From Blasia pusilla (Eukaryota; Marchantiophyta; Marchantiopsida; Blasiales): a DNA stretch of 64,000 nt. The notes beneath the pieces are model-generated. The model had not been told where the DNA came from and searched no databases. It was given only the letters and a program-made list of their open reading frames with translations. Numbering within the stretch: position 1 is the stretch's first letter; every line of letters starts with the position of its first letter. Positions 42,382-54,338 of the stretch are shown here, piece by piece. The DNA lies in contig CM114272.1 in assembly GCA_050084515.1 (NCBI GenBank), forward strand, positions 49,104,001 through 49,168,000, written 5' to 3'. The position numbers were made by a program, and so were the translations under genes.

Positions 42382-44639
42382 CCCACTCGCCCCCTTATTT
42401 AGAGCCACTAACTATCCTTTTCCCATTTTATCGTCTATATTTTATTGTCTTGACATTGGTAAATTTTGAGATATACCTTTGATAGAAGATAAAAAAATCC
42501 AAAAAATAATTGTATCTCCGTTAAATTCTTTGGTGATGACCGTAGCTTTATAGCCTCAAGCTTGTCTTGACTAAGTCGCATGCCTTTCGTGATAAACATG
42601 TGTTCCAAAAATCATTAGAAGAAATCCTTGGTTTTATTACTAGATCTTATTAGTCATCTATTATCGTCCATCGTTACTTGTAGAGACATAAAAGCTAAGT
42701 CATATCTTCCAATGGTTTGGATAACTAGCATGGTTTATTGACAAAGCATGAAAAGTTGAGTCATAATATCATGATTGCCTTCTCATCTAGACGACATAGC
42801 AAGTGATTCCATGACATGGTCTAAATGACAAAACATATTATCGTTCATCCATGTGCTCCTTCCTCCATCTATCTATCCATCCATTATCTTGGTCCATAAG
42901 TCGAACCCTCAATTTGGATCCCTCTCACTTTCCGCCCATTTGTCAACTCCGTCTGACCGTGTCCATTCATGCTCCAACCAATAATCCCATCTATCTATTT
43001 GCCCCATCTCCATCCGTCCATCTACTCTATCTCCATCCGCATTCCACCCATCAATAGGCTTTGTTTGTCCATTTGGCTCATCCTCTATGCGTCCATCTAT
43101 TCCATCTCTATTCGTACTCCATTTATCAACCCCATACATCCATCCATTTGCGCTTCATCCATTAATCCCATCTTTCAAGCCATTAACTCCTTTTTTCATC
43201 TCGATCTACCAATTAAAACCTATGTTAGCTATAGACATGATTTGAATCTACGCTAATAGCCCTAAAGTAAAGTGTTCTACCACTAACCCACACATTTTAG
43301 CTTGTAAAAAACTAACAAATATTTGTTCTTGATGGTCTTTTTTTTCAGCATCCTATAATCCATCCACAACCCCATAGATATATCATTTTTCTTAGATGGA
43401 AAATGAAGGGTCTCCAAATGCCGAATTACTTGGGCGGACGAACATGCTTTCCTCCAATGACTAGCCTCAATATGCTCATAAAAAAGTTGCCTTTCTTAAG
43501 TGTTTTTTTTTTTCGGGGGGGGGCATTCTTCAAGGGTTCCTTGCCATTGGGATCATTTCGTCTTCGAGTCCAATCCTATGATCCACTTCTCTCCTAACTA
43601 GAAAGCCTTTCCAAAATTTCCGTGTTAAGTCGACATCCCCAAAATCTTCCAAGATTTTCCTTACCCTAGCCATGAGATTCCCATTTAGTTCATCCTTTAA
43701 TGGTTATTCATTCAATTTTGACTCTACAATTTGCAGCATGACTCCCCAACATTGGAACCCACCATTGAGATCCTCCTCACATTGTTCAGACAAATTCAAG
43801 GGAGCAACATGTTTTACTTGATTAACCCTACAAAATTGAGAACACAATTAAATTTACACTTTTAAATGCAAGAATCCTAATGGAATTTCCATCACCAAGA
43901 AAAACCTCTAATATACCTTTGGTTGATCGAATCACTATGGTATGTTTGGGCAAATCATATCTATATATTCTGTAGTTAAACCTTGGAGGATCAAGGAGTC
44001 ATTTTAGGTAAAAAGATGGATGAGTAAGGAGTCTTAAAGGAAGGTAATGGGGGCCCAACCACTCGCAAGTTTCAAGACCCAACCCACCATATTTGAGGCG
44101 TTGAATGATTAATGGTAAGCATAAATGGACTATGTGCTAGGGAAGACCATGAAGGGTTACACCTCACTTGCAGTGTCGTCCACAAGGTATCAATTAGATG
44201 ATGTGAGGAAGGAGCTACCCTTGTATAGGAGTGAGATGTAGGTCCTTAAGACGAATAAGTTTGGACATGTCCACGGATATCGATTGCAAAAAGTGGGGCC
44301 CATGTTCATAGTTCATGGTTAAAGGTAAGGCAAGGGAGGATAGGGCAATAAGGGGGGAGGCAATAAAGGTGGGAGGAGGAAGAAATGATAAAGTGCGGAT
44401 CATGAAGGAAAATGGGGGGATAAGAAAGAAGGGGGAGATGGGGCCTACATGGGCAAGTTCTTCTATAGGACGGGGGTAAGTTCACATATATGGACATGTC
44501 CGTGGACACAGACTTTGTCCATATGCAACCTTGATTATTGGTGTGCTGATGGATGGATATTTCTTTGTTCTAAAATTTCAGTTTTAAAAATATTGATGTC
44601 GCAAGATGAATATGAAAATAAAAACTACACGTGAAACAT
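42382..44639. other. AT-rich intergenic DNA with a CCATC microsatellite-like block
   Basis: I see no gene. From about 42,843 to 43,200 the sequence is rich in CCATCTATCCATCC-type units, so the open frames there (for example 42,851-43,057) are low-complexity artefacts. Two GGACATGTCC palindromes occur near 44,265 and 44,495. Confidence 0.5.
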
Positions 44640-45290
44640 TTTCCCTTAAACTCCCCCCCTTTTTTTCTTGCCTTTTTTATCATTCTCTCCAAAAAGGAGA
44701 CTATAAATCATACAACTTTGTCACAACATGCCCTTGGATCTCAAGAAGCATATCTTAAAATCTTAAAATGATCACCCGATTAAAAATTATAAACTTTAAA
44801 TTTGGCTTCAAAATTTTTTTTTTTATCATGGAAGAGTAAATAGAAGATCTAAACATTTCAAGTGGGAGAGGACCTTCCTAACATGAACTTCTGAAACTTT
44901 TAGCTCAATCGAATTGTGGGAACCAATGATATTTCCATATGAATTTAAAAATGCTAACAACAATCAAAAACATTTACACTTAAAGTACTCCTCTTCCTTT
45001 TTTTTTCTCTTATTTTTTGATCCTTCTTTACAATGAGGATTTCATAATCATGCCACTTGGTTACAACATGAATTTCCTTCTTAGGATCTAAGGCAAAAAA
45101 TAAAATATTAACATTAAAGAGAATTAAAAATCATAGACCCTAAATATGGTCCTTTAATTATGATTTCATCATGGAAGAGTAAATACAAGATCTAATCCGG
45201 TGAAGTGGAAGATGACTTTCCTAAATTTTATTCCAAGTTTCTCCTCAATGCAAGGGTGGGAAATAATGATATTTCAAGATGACCAAGAAA
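44640..45290. repeat. diverged tandem duplication, about 345 bp period
   Basis: The text ATCATGGAAGAGTAAATA, then AGATCTAA, occurs near 44,826 and again near 45,172. The flanking features (T-run at the start, CATGCC...TTGG...ACAACATG, AATGATATTTC) recur in the same order, which indicates an old tandem duplication. Confidence 0.55.
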
Positions 45291-45334
45291 ATACCAAGAA
45301 GATTTGTGACATTTCCACTCGAAGAAAATCGTCA

Positions 45335-45427
45335 TTATTGCGATTGGTCTTCCTCGTTTATTGACCTATCACTATATCATACATGGATACACATAGGTCA
45401 ATAAACGAGGAAGACCAATCGCAATAA
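45335..45427. repeat. perfect 35-bp inverted repeat with 23-bp loop
   Basis: Arms 45,335-45,369 and 45,393-45,427 are exact reverse complements over 35 bases. The loop text CACTATATCATAC is repeated directly after the right arm (45,431 onward). The form fits a snap-back (template-switch) duplication. Confidence 0.9.
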
Positions 45428-45464
45428 AGACACTATATCATACCAAATTCTTATATCTATACTT

Positions 45465-45982
45465 TGTCACGTCTTTTAGGATAGATCGGTGAGATCTAGT
45501 AGAGCGCCTTCGTGAGTAGTGGAGGACAAACTTAGTACGTCGAGGATGACCTGCTGAGGCCCCGAGAAACTTGAGAGAGCAGGTTTCCCCTTTGTTTCGG
45601 CTCATTTGGAGCCATATTGAGAAACTTACTATTTTAGGTAAGTACCATTTTGAGTATATGATTAACTTTCTATTTTTGTTAAGTGGCCCTTGACCTCTTA
45701 CATCAGGTCAAGAGTCAAGGAGGTGACTTGGGAGCATAGGTTACCATGGAGAGAGCTTGGGAGAAGGGAGGGGTATACCTCAAGGAGAGAGAGCTTGAGA
45801 GCTCATTCTCTCTTTGTTGAACCTCTTGGCATGAGGCGGCGGAGCTATGGTCTTGCTTGCCTTGTGTGTGTAACCCAAACCTCTCATTAGGAGAGTGGGT
45901 TTGGTTTGACATTGAGGGAGACATGTGAGAGTGCACACATGTGAGAACTATAGTGTTGTGAGAGAGATTGGATCTTATTTTA
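45465..45982 (+). repeat. B segment upstream of gypsy copy G3
   Basis: This is the B part of the A-B-A terminus, without flanking A segments, starting TGTCACGTCTTTTAGGAT. It lies upstream of the gag of G3 and is probably part of its 5' LTR or leader. Confidence 0.65.
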
Positions 45983-46169
45983 CAAAGAGAGAATGAGTGA
46001 GTGAGAGAGCTTCATGGGGGAGCTTGCTGGTCACTCGATGGTTTTGCAGGTTGGGGATCGTATTCCCTGTTAAGCGCTTCATGGGAGTGCTCACCGGAGC
46101 AAGAGCCGCTTACTTGTGATCTTTCCTTTGCCGATTTTTCGTGTGGAAGAGTGGCCTGCGGAAGCGCTG

Positions 46170-46800
46170 TCCTATTGCGGGTTGCCCCATGCCGATCCTC
46201 TCAAAAGCACCATGTAGTTTGTTGATTTGTGTTCTCACATGTTTTACATTTTGTTGGGAGAAATCAGCGGAAGCGGAAGCGCTGCCAAATTTTGTGTAGG
46301 AGAAAGAGACATTGGGCTTTACAAAAGTCCTTGTCAGTTTTTATTGGAATATTCGATTCCAAATATTTTTTGACATTGTTGTACATTGTGAAGTTGTGCA
46401 CGCTGTGCAACAAATGGTGCGCAATTTGGAGTTTTGAGAAAAAGTTATGGTCAATCTTGAAAAAATGCCATTGTTAGGAAATTTTTAGGGTTAAATTGTT
46501 CAAACCCTAAACTAGCCACCGTGATAGTCAATGGTCAACCATCACCGTCGATGGTCAATCGTTACCATCAACAGTCCGTCGTCACCATCAATGGTCAATC
46601 GTCACCATCAATGGTCCACCGTCCACCATCAGCCGCTGCCGTTGCCCAGCGCTGCTCAGAGCTGCGTTCGACCGTTGTCTATCCTTTGGTTTCCATTGCC
46701 CCCATCATGGAGTGGAGGGTTTTCCACAACCACCGTTGATTCCCTGACTTGCGCTGCCACCACATAATTTGGCCACCACCGTCATCGCAGTTTTGTCATC
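46170..46800. repeat. dispersed repeat R1, second copy
   Basis: Similar to 14,206-14,850, with a longer run of ATGGTCAATCGTCACCATCA-type minisatellite units (46,510-46,640). Confidence 0.65.
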
Positions 46801-47744
46801 AACCAGTGATGGCAATTGACCTCGAGTTATGGTGTTTGAGTTTTCATTTCATGTTGCTATGTTGGGATTGGTAGCCGCTCGACGGTGATCGAGTATCGTG
46901 CTGTGACGCCCGTAGCCACAACGCGCTTTCGATTACCGCGTCGTGCCACTTGTGACCGCACCGCACTGTCTCAATTTTGGAGCCGCTCTTTCACTAAGGT
47001 GCAGAGCGTGTGAATTGCTGATTGAGGAGGGTATGCCGCCGAGTGCCGTGCTGTTTGTAGCCGTTCCGTGCCACCAGTGCCGCACTGGACCACTAGACCT
47101 GCACCACACATCGAGGAGGTTTGAGCAGCGTCAGTGCGAGAGGAGTACGACTTGCTAATTGGAGGAGTTGTGTTCACGACCGAGTTGGGGTCGAGATTTG
47201 CAATTGCCAAGGAGCGACATCGACATTATTGTCAGGTTACCCATTCTGGTCTCTTACCCTACACGTGTGAGGGATTTTCGGATATTGGGAAGTTATTTGG
47301 GATCTTGGGTTTCGTGCTGATGCTAGGAGCATTGATGATGTATGGGTTTAGGGGACATAGACATGTGTGGGATATCTAGAGTTGAGGATGGTTTGTCGAT
47401 GAGACGATAGATCGGTTGATTTGCGGCACCACGGTGCTTGTTGCCGCATAACACACATCTCAATGAGAGAGTGTAGATTGAGTGCCGCATGTTTAGTTTG
47501 AGTGATTGAGGGATTACTCACGAGATTGAGAGTGATTGTGTGAGAGGGGCACAAGGGCCATCACGACGTCTTTTCGGGATTTTGAGACGCGAGGTAGTGG
47601 ACCTGAGAGTAGCTCTGGAGGGTTTACCCGGAGTGGTGCAAGGTTTCGAGGGTCTCCACATGAGAGACCACCTCGATCTCCTTCTATGTCATCTTTGGAT
47701 GGGGGGAGCATATAAAGGAGTGTGTTAGTGATCCACTATACATA
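46801..47744 (+). other. leader region of gypsy copy G3
   Basis: No domain is recognised. Short frames are present, but none is supported. It lies between R1 and the gag region. Confidence 0.35.
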
Positions 47745-49010
47745 TTGAGTGGTCCTACCAGTTGGGCGTACGAGATGGACGACCAGGATAGAAGAACATG
47801 TAGGTTTTCGGGTGCTATAGGCACTATAGAGCTACACGACTTCATTATAGAGTTTAGGAGTTGGTATGACTCACATCAGGCTAGGAACTCTAGAGAGTTC
47901 AACCCATTTACAGCATGGAACGGTATATTCTAGCATTTAGAGGGGATGCCCATGGACGATTATCATGAGTTCTCCCACAGATATGCGGAGGAGATTGAGG
48001 CATGACGACTCTACTACGACCCACACTATTTGTCATGGACAGAGTCATTCCCAGATGAGGGGGAGGAGTCAAGAGAGGCTACTTCCTCTTCCACAAGTGA
48101 TATTTTAGGAGGGGTCACTCGCACTAGAGTAGTTGCACCATCTAGTCGGGTTTGTCCCAAGTCCAACCCCGTGGTTGAGTTCTTGGCTGAGTTGAGGGCG
48201 AGCTCCCAAGGGGTACGGACGAAGAAGTTGCGGATCATCCACGACTTCTAGGTGAGAGTTTGCGTGAGGCTTACACTCGCTTGCGCCGGTTGATCAACGT
48301 CACTCAGGGGGTGATAGAGGCTTAGGCTATCCAGTCATGATACGTGATGCTGGACCGGACCCTGCGGACACGGGTGTGGGAGGGGGTGCTTCTTATGAAC
48401 ACCTCCCCTACGTTGAGAGATGTTTTAGGACCGTCGAGAACATTGAGCACAACATGGCGGAGGAGAGTGTAGCCACCATGGGTTCTAAGCGAGAGCAGTC
48501 ACGATTGTCAGCACCACTTGTGCAGCAACGTGGACTCCAAGATAGGTCGACTGTGGCACCACGAGCTCAGGGAGGATATCGGGAGGTCGTGCCACAGAGA
48601 CCTCCGCCTTCATATGGGGCTCAGCAATAGCCACCTACGATTACTTGTTGGTCATGTGGTGGAGCCCATCATCAACGTGATTGCACTCATTAGGGTCATG
48701 GATGTGTGCCTCAACGTGGAGGAGGAGATGGTGTTGCACCATGAGGTTATCAATGTGACTATTGTTAGAGGTATGGTCATGCATGCGATAGGTGTTTCAG
48801 TTTACATCCTGAGTTACGTCCGGACCGAGAGCCAGAGAGGGCACTAGAGCGAGTAGCTAGTCCGGGTGGGCCTAGAGATCGTGCACTAGGTGGTCTTGTT
48901 GGGGGACGAGGAGCTGGAGTTGCCCAATAGGGTGGTGGAGCCGCCCGTGGAGGAGGTAGAGTTCCACCACCTAGATGCGTCGAGGGAGATGCTGGGCATG
49001 AGGCTAGGAT
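47745..49010 (+). pseudogene. gypsy gag-like region with zinc knuckle (G3)
   Basis: The frame contains FNPFTAWNGIF, stop, HLEGMPMDDYHEFSHRYAEE, stop, YYDPHYLSW, then LREAYTRLRRLI-type text. CWSCGGAHHQRDC at about 48,648 resembles a zinc knuckle, followed by CDYC and CDRC text in the same region. These are the expected parts of Gag and nucleocapsid. Multiple stops and frame changes are present. The Gag family cannot be named from this alone; its order before protease supports the call. Confidence 0.55.
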
Positions 49011-49319
49011 GGGTGCTCAGATACATCAGCTACAGGAGCAGATTGCCGCTATGGCATTGAGATTACCCGATTCCGGATCCGTGACATTGACATCATATGG
49101 AGCAGCCAGAGATATGGAGGATCCAGGTTGGATGTGCGGGGTTGCCCAGATGGAGGCCGCCGTAGTTGTGATGTGTGGAGCAGCCAAAGAGTTGGATCCA
49201 CAGCGAGGGGAAGCCAGGAAACAGACTAGGCTTCCTCAGTGTTTCACATTGGCCGAGGCGATGAGGACCCCATCGATGGGTCCTAATCAGATTTCTGGAG
49301 AGTTGGTGATGTTGTTGGT

Positions 49320-50460
49320 GTGCAGGCACGGAGGGCGATGGGAGATGCAAGTGTGAGGACTTCTATTGCTGATGCTCAGGAGGGGCATGTGTCGAGCATG
49401 TTGTTGGGGGCGGCCACCGTTGTGTACCGCGCTCCTTTATTTTTTGCTTCCGATGTTATGACGTTGGGAGGTACGCCCACCAAGGTTTCTTGGCTGGCTG
49501 CTACGCTATGTGAGCGTGGAGTTGGAGTTCCTGCATCACGTTTGGAGGTGATGGACCTGCCCTTGGAGCGGATGCTGGGGCCGTCCACGTCAGATTCATG
49601 GCAGGCTACGGAGATGCCCGCTAGACCTGCGATAGAGCGTGCCATGGTTTCTCTTGGTGTTGTGTTGTTGGATAACCGGGGAGAGGTCTTCTAGTTGGTG
49701 AGTTCCGGAGGTAGAGCTTTTAGTCTGCAGCGTGTCTTGTTGGATTCAGGAGCGCATTCCCTCATGTTGGGGAAAACGTCATTTAGAGGATTGGGCTTGA
49801 CGAGAGCGGATGTGGAGCATTGTCCATTCCGGATACAGACATCCTTGGGTGGAGCGAGTACCACACAGTATATCACCTGATAGGAGGTCGTGGTGAGGAT
49901 TCGCCCGGGACATCCTAAAGATGAGTTTGTGGTGCGAGCCAAGGCGATAGTGACTAATGAAGAGTCCTACAATGTCTTGGTTGGTGGAGCAGTGTTATAC
50001 CCGATGGGGTTTTCCCTGGATTATTGGGAGGAGTCAATGTCCTACAGACCATGATGGCAGTCAGGTGATGGGCGCCTTAGTTCATTACCCGTTCGATTCA
50101 CAAGTAGAGTGATCGAGTGAGGGCCAGAAAAGATGGCTACGTTACCAACATTTAGCAATGCCATCACTTGGCCTAGTGATTTGATTGAGGGACATGTTCA
50201 TGCACACGATACTCTCGTTCCTGCCATTTCTATGGAGAGGAGTGTCATGGTAGCCGCATCAGTCTGCGGAGGAGAGGTGTTACTTTGGGGCTCGATTGAG
50301 GAGCTTTGATGCTTAGCCACTAAGCATGCGCATACCGCGTGGAGCGAGATGCTTGCACCAGAGTGTGACGGGTCAGAGGAACCCCAAGTAGGCAAGAGTG
50401 CTGCTATGACCCCTTTAGACACCACCCCGATTGTGTGGTGCATCCCAGAGAAGGGTATTC
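49320..50460 (+). pseudogene. gypsy aspartic protease region (G3)
   Basis: Aligned with 7,048-8,049 of G1. The active site reads VLLDSGAHSLMLGKTSF (near 49,736), which is the intact D-S-G form. Stops at about 49,693 and 49,878 and others break the frame. VTNEESYNVLVGGAVLYPMG follows. It runs into the methyltransferase domain without a gap. Confidence 0.72.
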
Positions 50461-51400
50461 GGATGTTGGATCTCTTTGGAGGGATCAACACTAGGTTAGC
50501 TGCTATTTTGCATACTAGAGTGCACGTGCAGCAGTATCTGTATGTGGAGATTGATGATGTTGCAAGGCGCGCTTCACTTCACCATGTGGCGCTGTTACGC
50601 CTTTGTTTTCCTGACTTGTTGTCTACGTCTGCCATTCAGGATTACCAGAGTTCCCTACCGGGGGATATTTCATTGTTGGGGGCGTAGGACTTGGAGCAAG
50701 TAGGGACCATAGACTTGGTCATTGCTGGTTGGCTGTGTCAAGGCCAATTGAGTGTTGGATGAGATAGCGGGTTAGCTAACACTTGGTCCAGGATCTTGCG
50801 GGATTTATAGGAGCATCAGCCTCGTTCTCTAGCATATATTTTGGAGGATGTGCCAATTTTGGACGATTCGAGGTCCCGCATGGTGACGAGTGCACATCAG
50901 GTGCGTGCATGGATTGGCCCGGCAATGTTGTTAGATGCAGCAAGTGTGGGTTCACGAGCACATCGCCCGCGCCTTTGGTGGACCAACTTGGTACCACACG
51001 AGTTGTTACGGAGGGCATATGCAAGAGTGGAGCGCCCCTCCGATTTTTTGGTGGATTCTATATTGGATCCAGGCCGTCAATCATAGGCAGTGAGGCTAGA
51101 TGATTGACTGCCGTTGACTGTGGTCAATAGGATTGGCATGCCACGAGCAGCCTTTCCCATATTAGTGAGTTTTCCTGCTTCCTATGCATTCAATGAGGCC
51201 GGACTTGGCTTGGTAAGGGATGATCAAGGTTGGTGGATCCCAACGCCGATGAGCGAGAGCAAGCGATGGGATTCCCCTTAGGAGTGACGACAGTACCGTC
51301 ACTATTAGAGGCATCACGACGTCATGTCTTGGGTAAGGCAATGGACCTGAACTGCTTGACATGGATTTTTAGCTTAGGAGTAGATGACCAACATTGTTTG
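50458..51400 (+). pseudogene. C5-cytosine DNA methyltransferase domain inside gypsy pol (G3)
   Basis: All hallmarks appear in order: RMLDLFGGINTRLAAIL (motif I, about 50,460), LYVEIDDVARRA (II), DLVIAGWLCQGQ (IV, about 50,717; Pro of the Pro-Cys pair is Leu, Cys kept), YILEDVP (VI), and LLDAASVGSRAHRPRLWWTN (VIII region, about 50,930-50,980). RAAFPILVSFPASYAF lies in the target-recognition region. PNADEREQAMGFPLGVTTVP with LGKAMDLNCLTW (IX and X, 51,235-51,375) follows. It transfers methyl from AdoMet to C5 of cytosine in the family. In-frame stops make it inactive. Its presence in two copies in opposite orientation shows it is part of this element and not a chance insertion. Confidence 0.8.
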
Positions 51401-51464
51401 AGGACGCGATAGATCACAATTATTGTGTTGGTGAGCCCCATGCCTACCGAGACGGTTGAGGAAA

Positions 51465-52445
51465 CGTGTCGCGACCCTCATGACCAAACAAGTGCCAAAG
51501 CGGAACATCGGAACACTAGCGGGCTCACGCTAAGATGGTTTGCGCGTTGGAGTGGTCTCGGAGAAGAGACAAGAGTTGAGACGCAAGCGAGGCTTCGTGT
51601 TTCATATGTTGTGGTTGCGATTGAGAAACTTGGACCAAACGCGGATCAAGACTTGAGAGGAGTCAAGTCTAAGAAGTGGGCTGCCAATGGAAGTGATTGG
51701 GATTTGGAACGCCACTAGCGTTTGGGAGTTTCATACTATATTTTGGCCATAACATTTAGTTCCAACATGCGTTTGGGACAAATAAGGATGCGTTGGAAAA
51801 CTTATGGAAAGTTGGTTCAGACGCACTAAAGATCTTTGCAAATGCATGAGTAGCGGCTGAGAAACGGCTCGAAAACGACTGAAAGTAGAGTCAGGTTAAG
51901 GGCCAAAATGAAGGGCCCGACCATCTTTTCCCAAAAGTAGGGGGAGGGTGGAGATATCCATAAGTACTAGTAAGGGGGAATGTCTCCAAGGGTGCTTGGG
52001 ACTCAAACCCCACTTTGGGCGCCATGGGGCGGCTCAAGGGTATGGAACGGATCGGGAGTTTGGAGTTGGGCTTGAAAACTTGCACCAAGTATATTCAGGT
52101 GAATTTTAGAGATCCCTCTTGGATTCCAACCCACGACTCAATTACTTGGGTCCCGGTTAGGAACTCGTACGAGGTCTGTTGAATAGTTGGGACCGCTAGG
52201 CACGCAAGTGTCGTTTTAGGTTCCTGGGCTAACCTGAAAGTCTGTTCCAACTCTTGAAGGACTTGCCGTGTTTGGAACCTAGGAAGTAGGGAAGGTTGAG
52301 CTTGATGAGATGCTGAATTGAGGACTTGGTGGGTTGGATGATGATTGGCCCAGACCCGACTAACGAGAGTGCGTGTTTGGGTGCAGATCAGTGATGAGAG
52401 CGTGTCCTACTGAACGTACGCTTCCGCAACATTAAGATTGACATT
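51465..52445. mobile_element. LTR-like insertion within gypsy copy G3
   Basis: G1 is continuous from ACCGAGACGGTGGAGG to GAGACCCGAGGAG; in G3 about 1 kb lies between these. The inserted DNA starts TGTCGCGACCC and ends near AGATTGACA, as an LTR with TG...CA ends would. I see no coding region in it. It may be a solo LTR. I could not identify a clean target-site duplication. Confidence 0.5.
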
Positions 52446-52659
52446 CAAGGAGAGTAGGCGCACGACACATCGGCTGGTGGCGAGACCCGAGGAGATCGAC
52501 ACACCAGGGGTGATCAAGAGAGACACTCTTGGACTTCTTAAGATGTTTTGCAGGTATGCCAGGAGATGATAGCCACCGCATCGAGTGTGGTTCTGGATAC
52601 TACATGTGGAGATGAGAGTTCTATTGTCCGAGACAGGGTTGCACCATAGCAACCACCGA

Positions 52660-54230
52660 CACCCGTGCCGGAAAGTCCTACCGTAGTCACAATGGAGACT
52701 TGGGAGCCACATATGGGCCCTAAGTTGACAGGAGGAGAGCAGCGCCGGATACACCAGTTCCTTAGGAGTTATAGGAGTTGTTTTGTATTTAGTATGCATG
52801 ATTTGGATACGCTCAAGGGTCCAGGGATCCCCATTGAGTTGTCGAGTGACAGGCCGATCTTCCGACGACCCTACAGGTATAGTGACATGGAGAGGGCTCT
52901 GATTCAAAGTAGGAGTGAGGACTTGGTTGGAGAAGGATAAGTGGAGATGTCGCATGGATAGTATGCATCTGCCACTGTCATGCCGGCCAAGAAGGATGTG
53001 CATGGCAACTAGACAGATAGGCAGATGTGTGGAGATTACCGACCTATCAATCGGCACACGAAGTCCGATAAGTATGCCATGCCCATCCCTGAGGAGATCT
53101 TTGATGCGATTGGGCATGCAAAGGTCTTCAATTCATTGGATTTGCAAGCCGGATACCATCAACTGCCTTTTAGATTGGTGGACAAGCAGAAGATGACATT
53201 TTTGGGGCATCGATCCTCACAAGAAGGATTGTTTGTACCAATGGCCGTTCTTACCATTCGGGTCAAAGAACGCCCCGGTTGAGTTTTATAGGGTCATGGA
53301 TAGGATCTTGGCAGGTCTGGATTTTGCTAGGTGTTATATTGATGACATTGTAGTCTTTAGCACCACGGTTGAGGAGCATGAGCGACATCTAGAGGAGGTG
53401 TTTCAATGATTGTAGTTACATGGGTTGAAGCTACATCCAGGCAAGTGAAAGTTCTTCTACGACCAGATTGAGTACTTGGATCATACGATATACCCTAGGG
53501 GCCTTGGTGTGCAACAGACAAAGGTAGAGGCTATTTCACGCATTCCACACCCTACAGATGTGAGTCGAGTTCGTGCATTCATGGGATTGGCAAACTTCTA
53601 TCGATGGTACGTCAAGGGTTTCAGTTCGATTGCGAAGCCGCTAACCTTGATGATAAAGGTGGATCACCAGTGGCACTGGGGGATGAGCAAGAGAGAGCAT
53701 TTCAGATGCTCAAGGACAGATTGACATCCGCGCCCATATTTAGGAGACCAATTAGGGGGCATCCTTTCCAATTGCATACCAATTGGAGCATGTTGGGGCT
53801 TGGAGCCGTGCTCACCCAGCATGACGATAATGGTAGAGAGTTCGTGGTAGCTTATGTTAGTCGCTCAAATAATATTGCAGAGGCGAAGTATAGCTTGTAT
53901 GAGGGTGAGTGCTTGGTTGCAGTGTGCGCTGTCGCACATACTAGATGTTATCTATTCGGCAATCCCTTTACTATCATTACTGATCATCAACCACTTAAGT
54001 GGTTGATGGAGTCCGACAAGCTTATAGGGAAGCTTGCGAGGTGGGCTCTTTTGTTGCACGAGTATGACTTCCAAGTGGTGCATAGACCTAGGACGCTCAA
54101 CCATGATGCAGATGGTTTAAGCCGTAATCCATGCCGGAGTCAAGGAGATGTGAGTGGAGCTCCTTGGCATGGTGAGAGTGATGAGGAGTTGGTGCCAGGA
54201 TGGCATGCGTCAGCCTAATTGGGCTTGTTG
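52660..54230 (+). pseudogene. Ty3/gypsy reverse transcriptase and RNase H (G3)
   Basis: MCGDYRPINRHTKSDKYAMP near 53,022, VFNSLDLQAGYHQLP near 53,130 and CYIDDIVVFSTTVEEHE near 53,332 are RT blocks. SAPIFRRPIRGHPFQLHTNW starts RNase H (Asn where Asp is usual), then DHQPLKWLMESDKLIGKLAR near 53,980 and HDADGLSRNP near 54,105. Frameshifts near 53,215 and 53,680 and stops near 53,410 and 53,450 break the gene. Confidence 0.88.
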
Positions 54231-54338
54231 GCTATGGAGAGCCAGATTGCCGAGACTTCGATGGCGAGGTCTGATGGAGAGTCCTTAGATCTAGAGGCCA
54301 GTGAGGAGACGACATGTGGCCAAGATATTTAGGACGAT

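Noticed and set aside
42851-43256. Small plus-strand proteins rich in Ile, His, Pro and Ser.
   Set aside because: Encoded by CCATC-type simple repeats with no family similarity.
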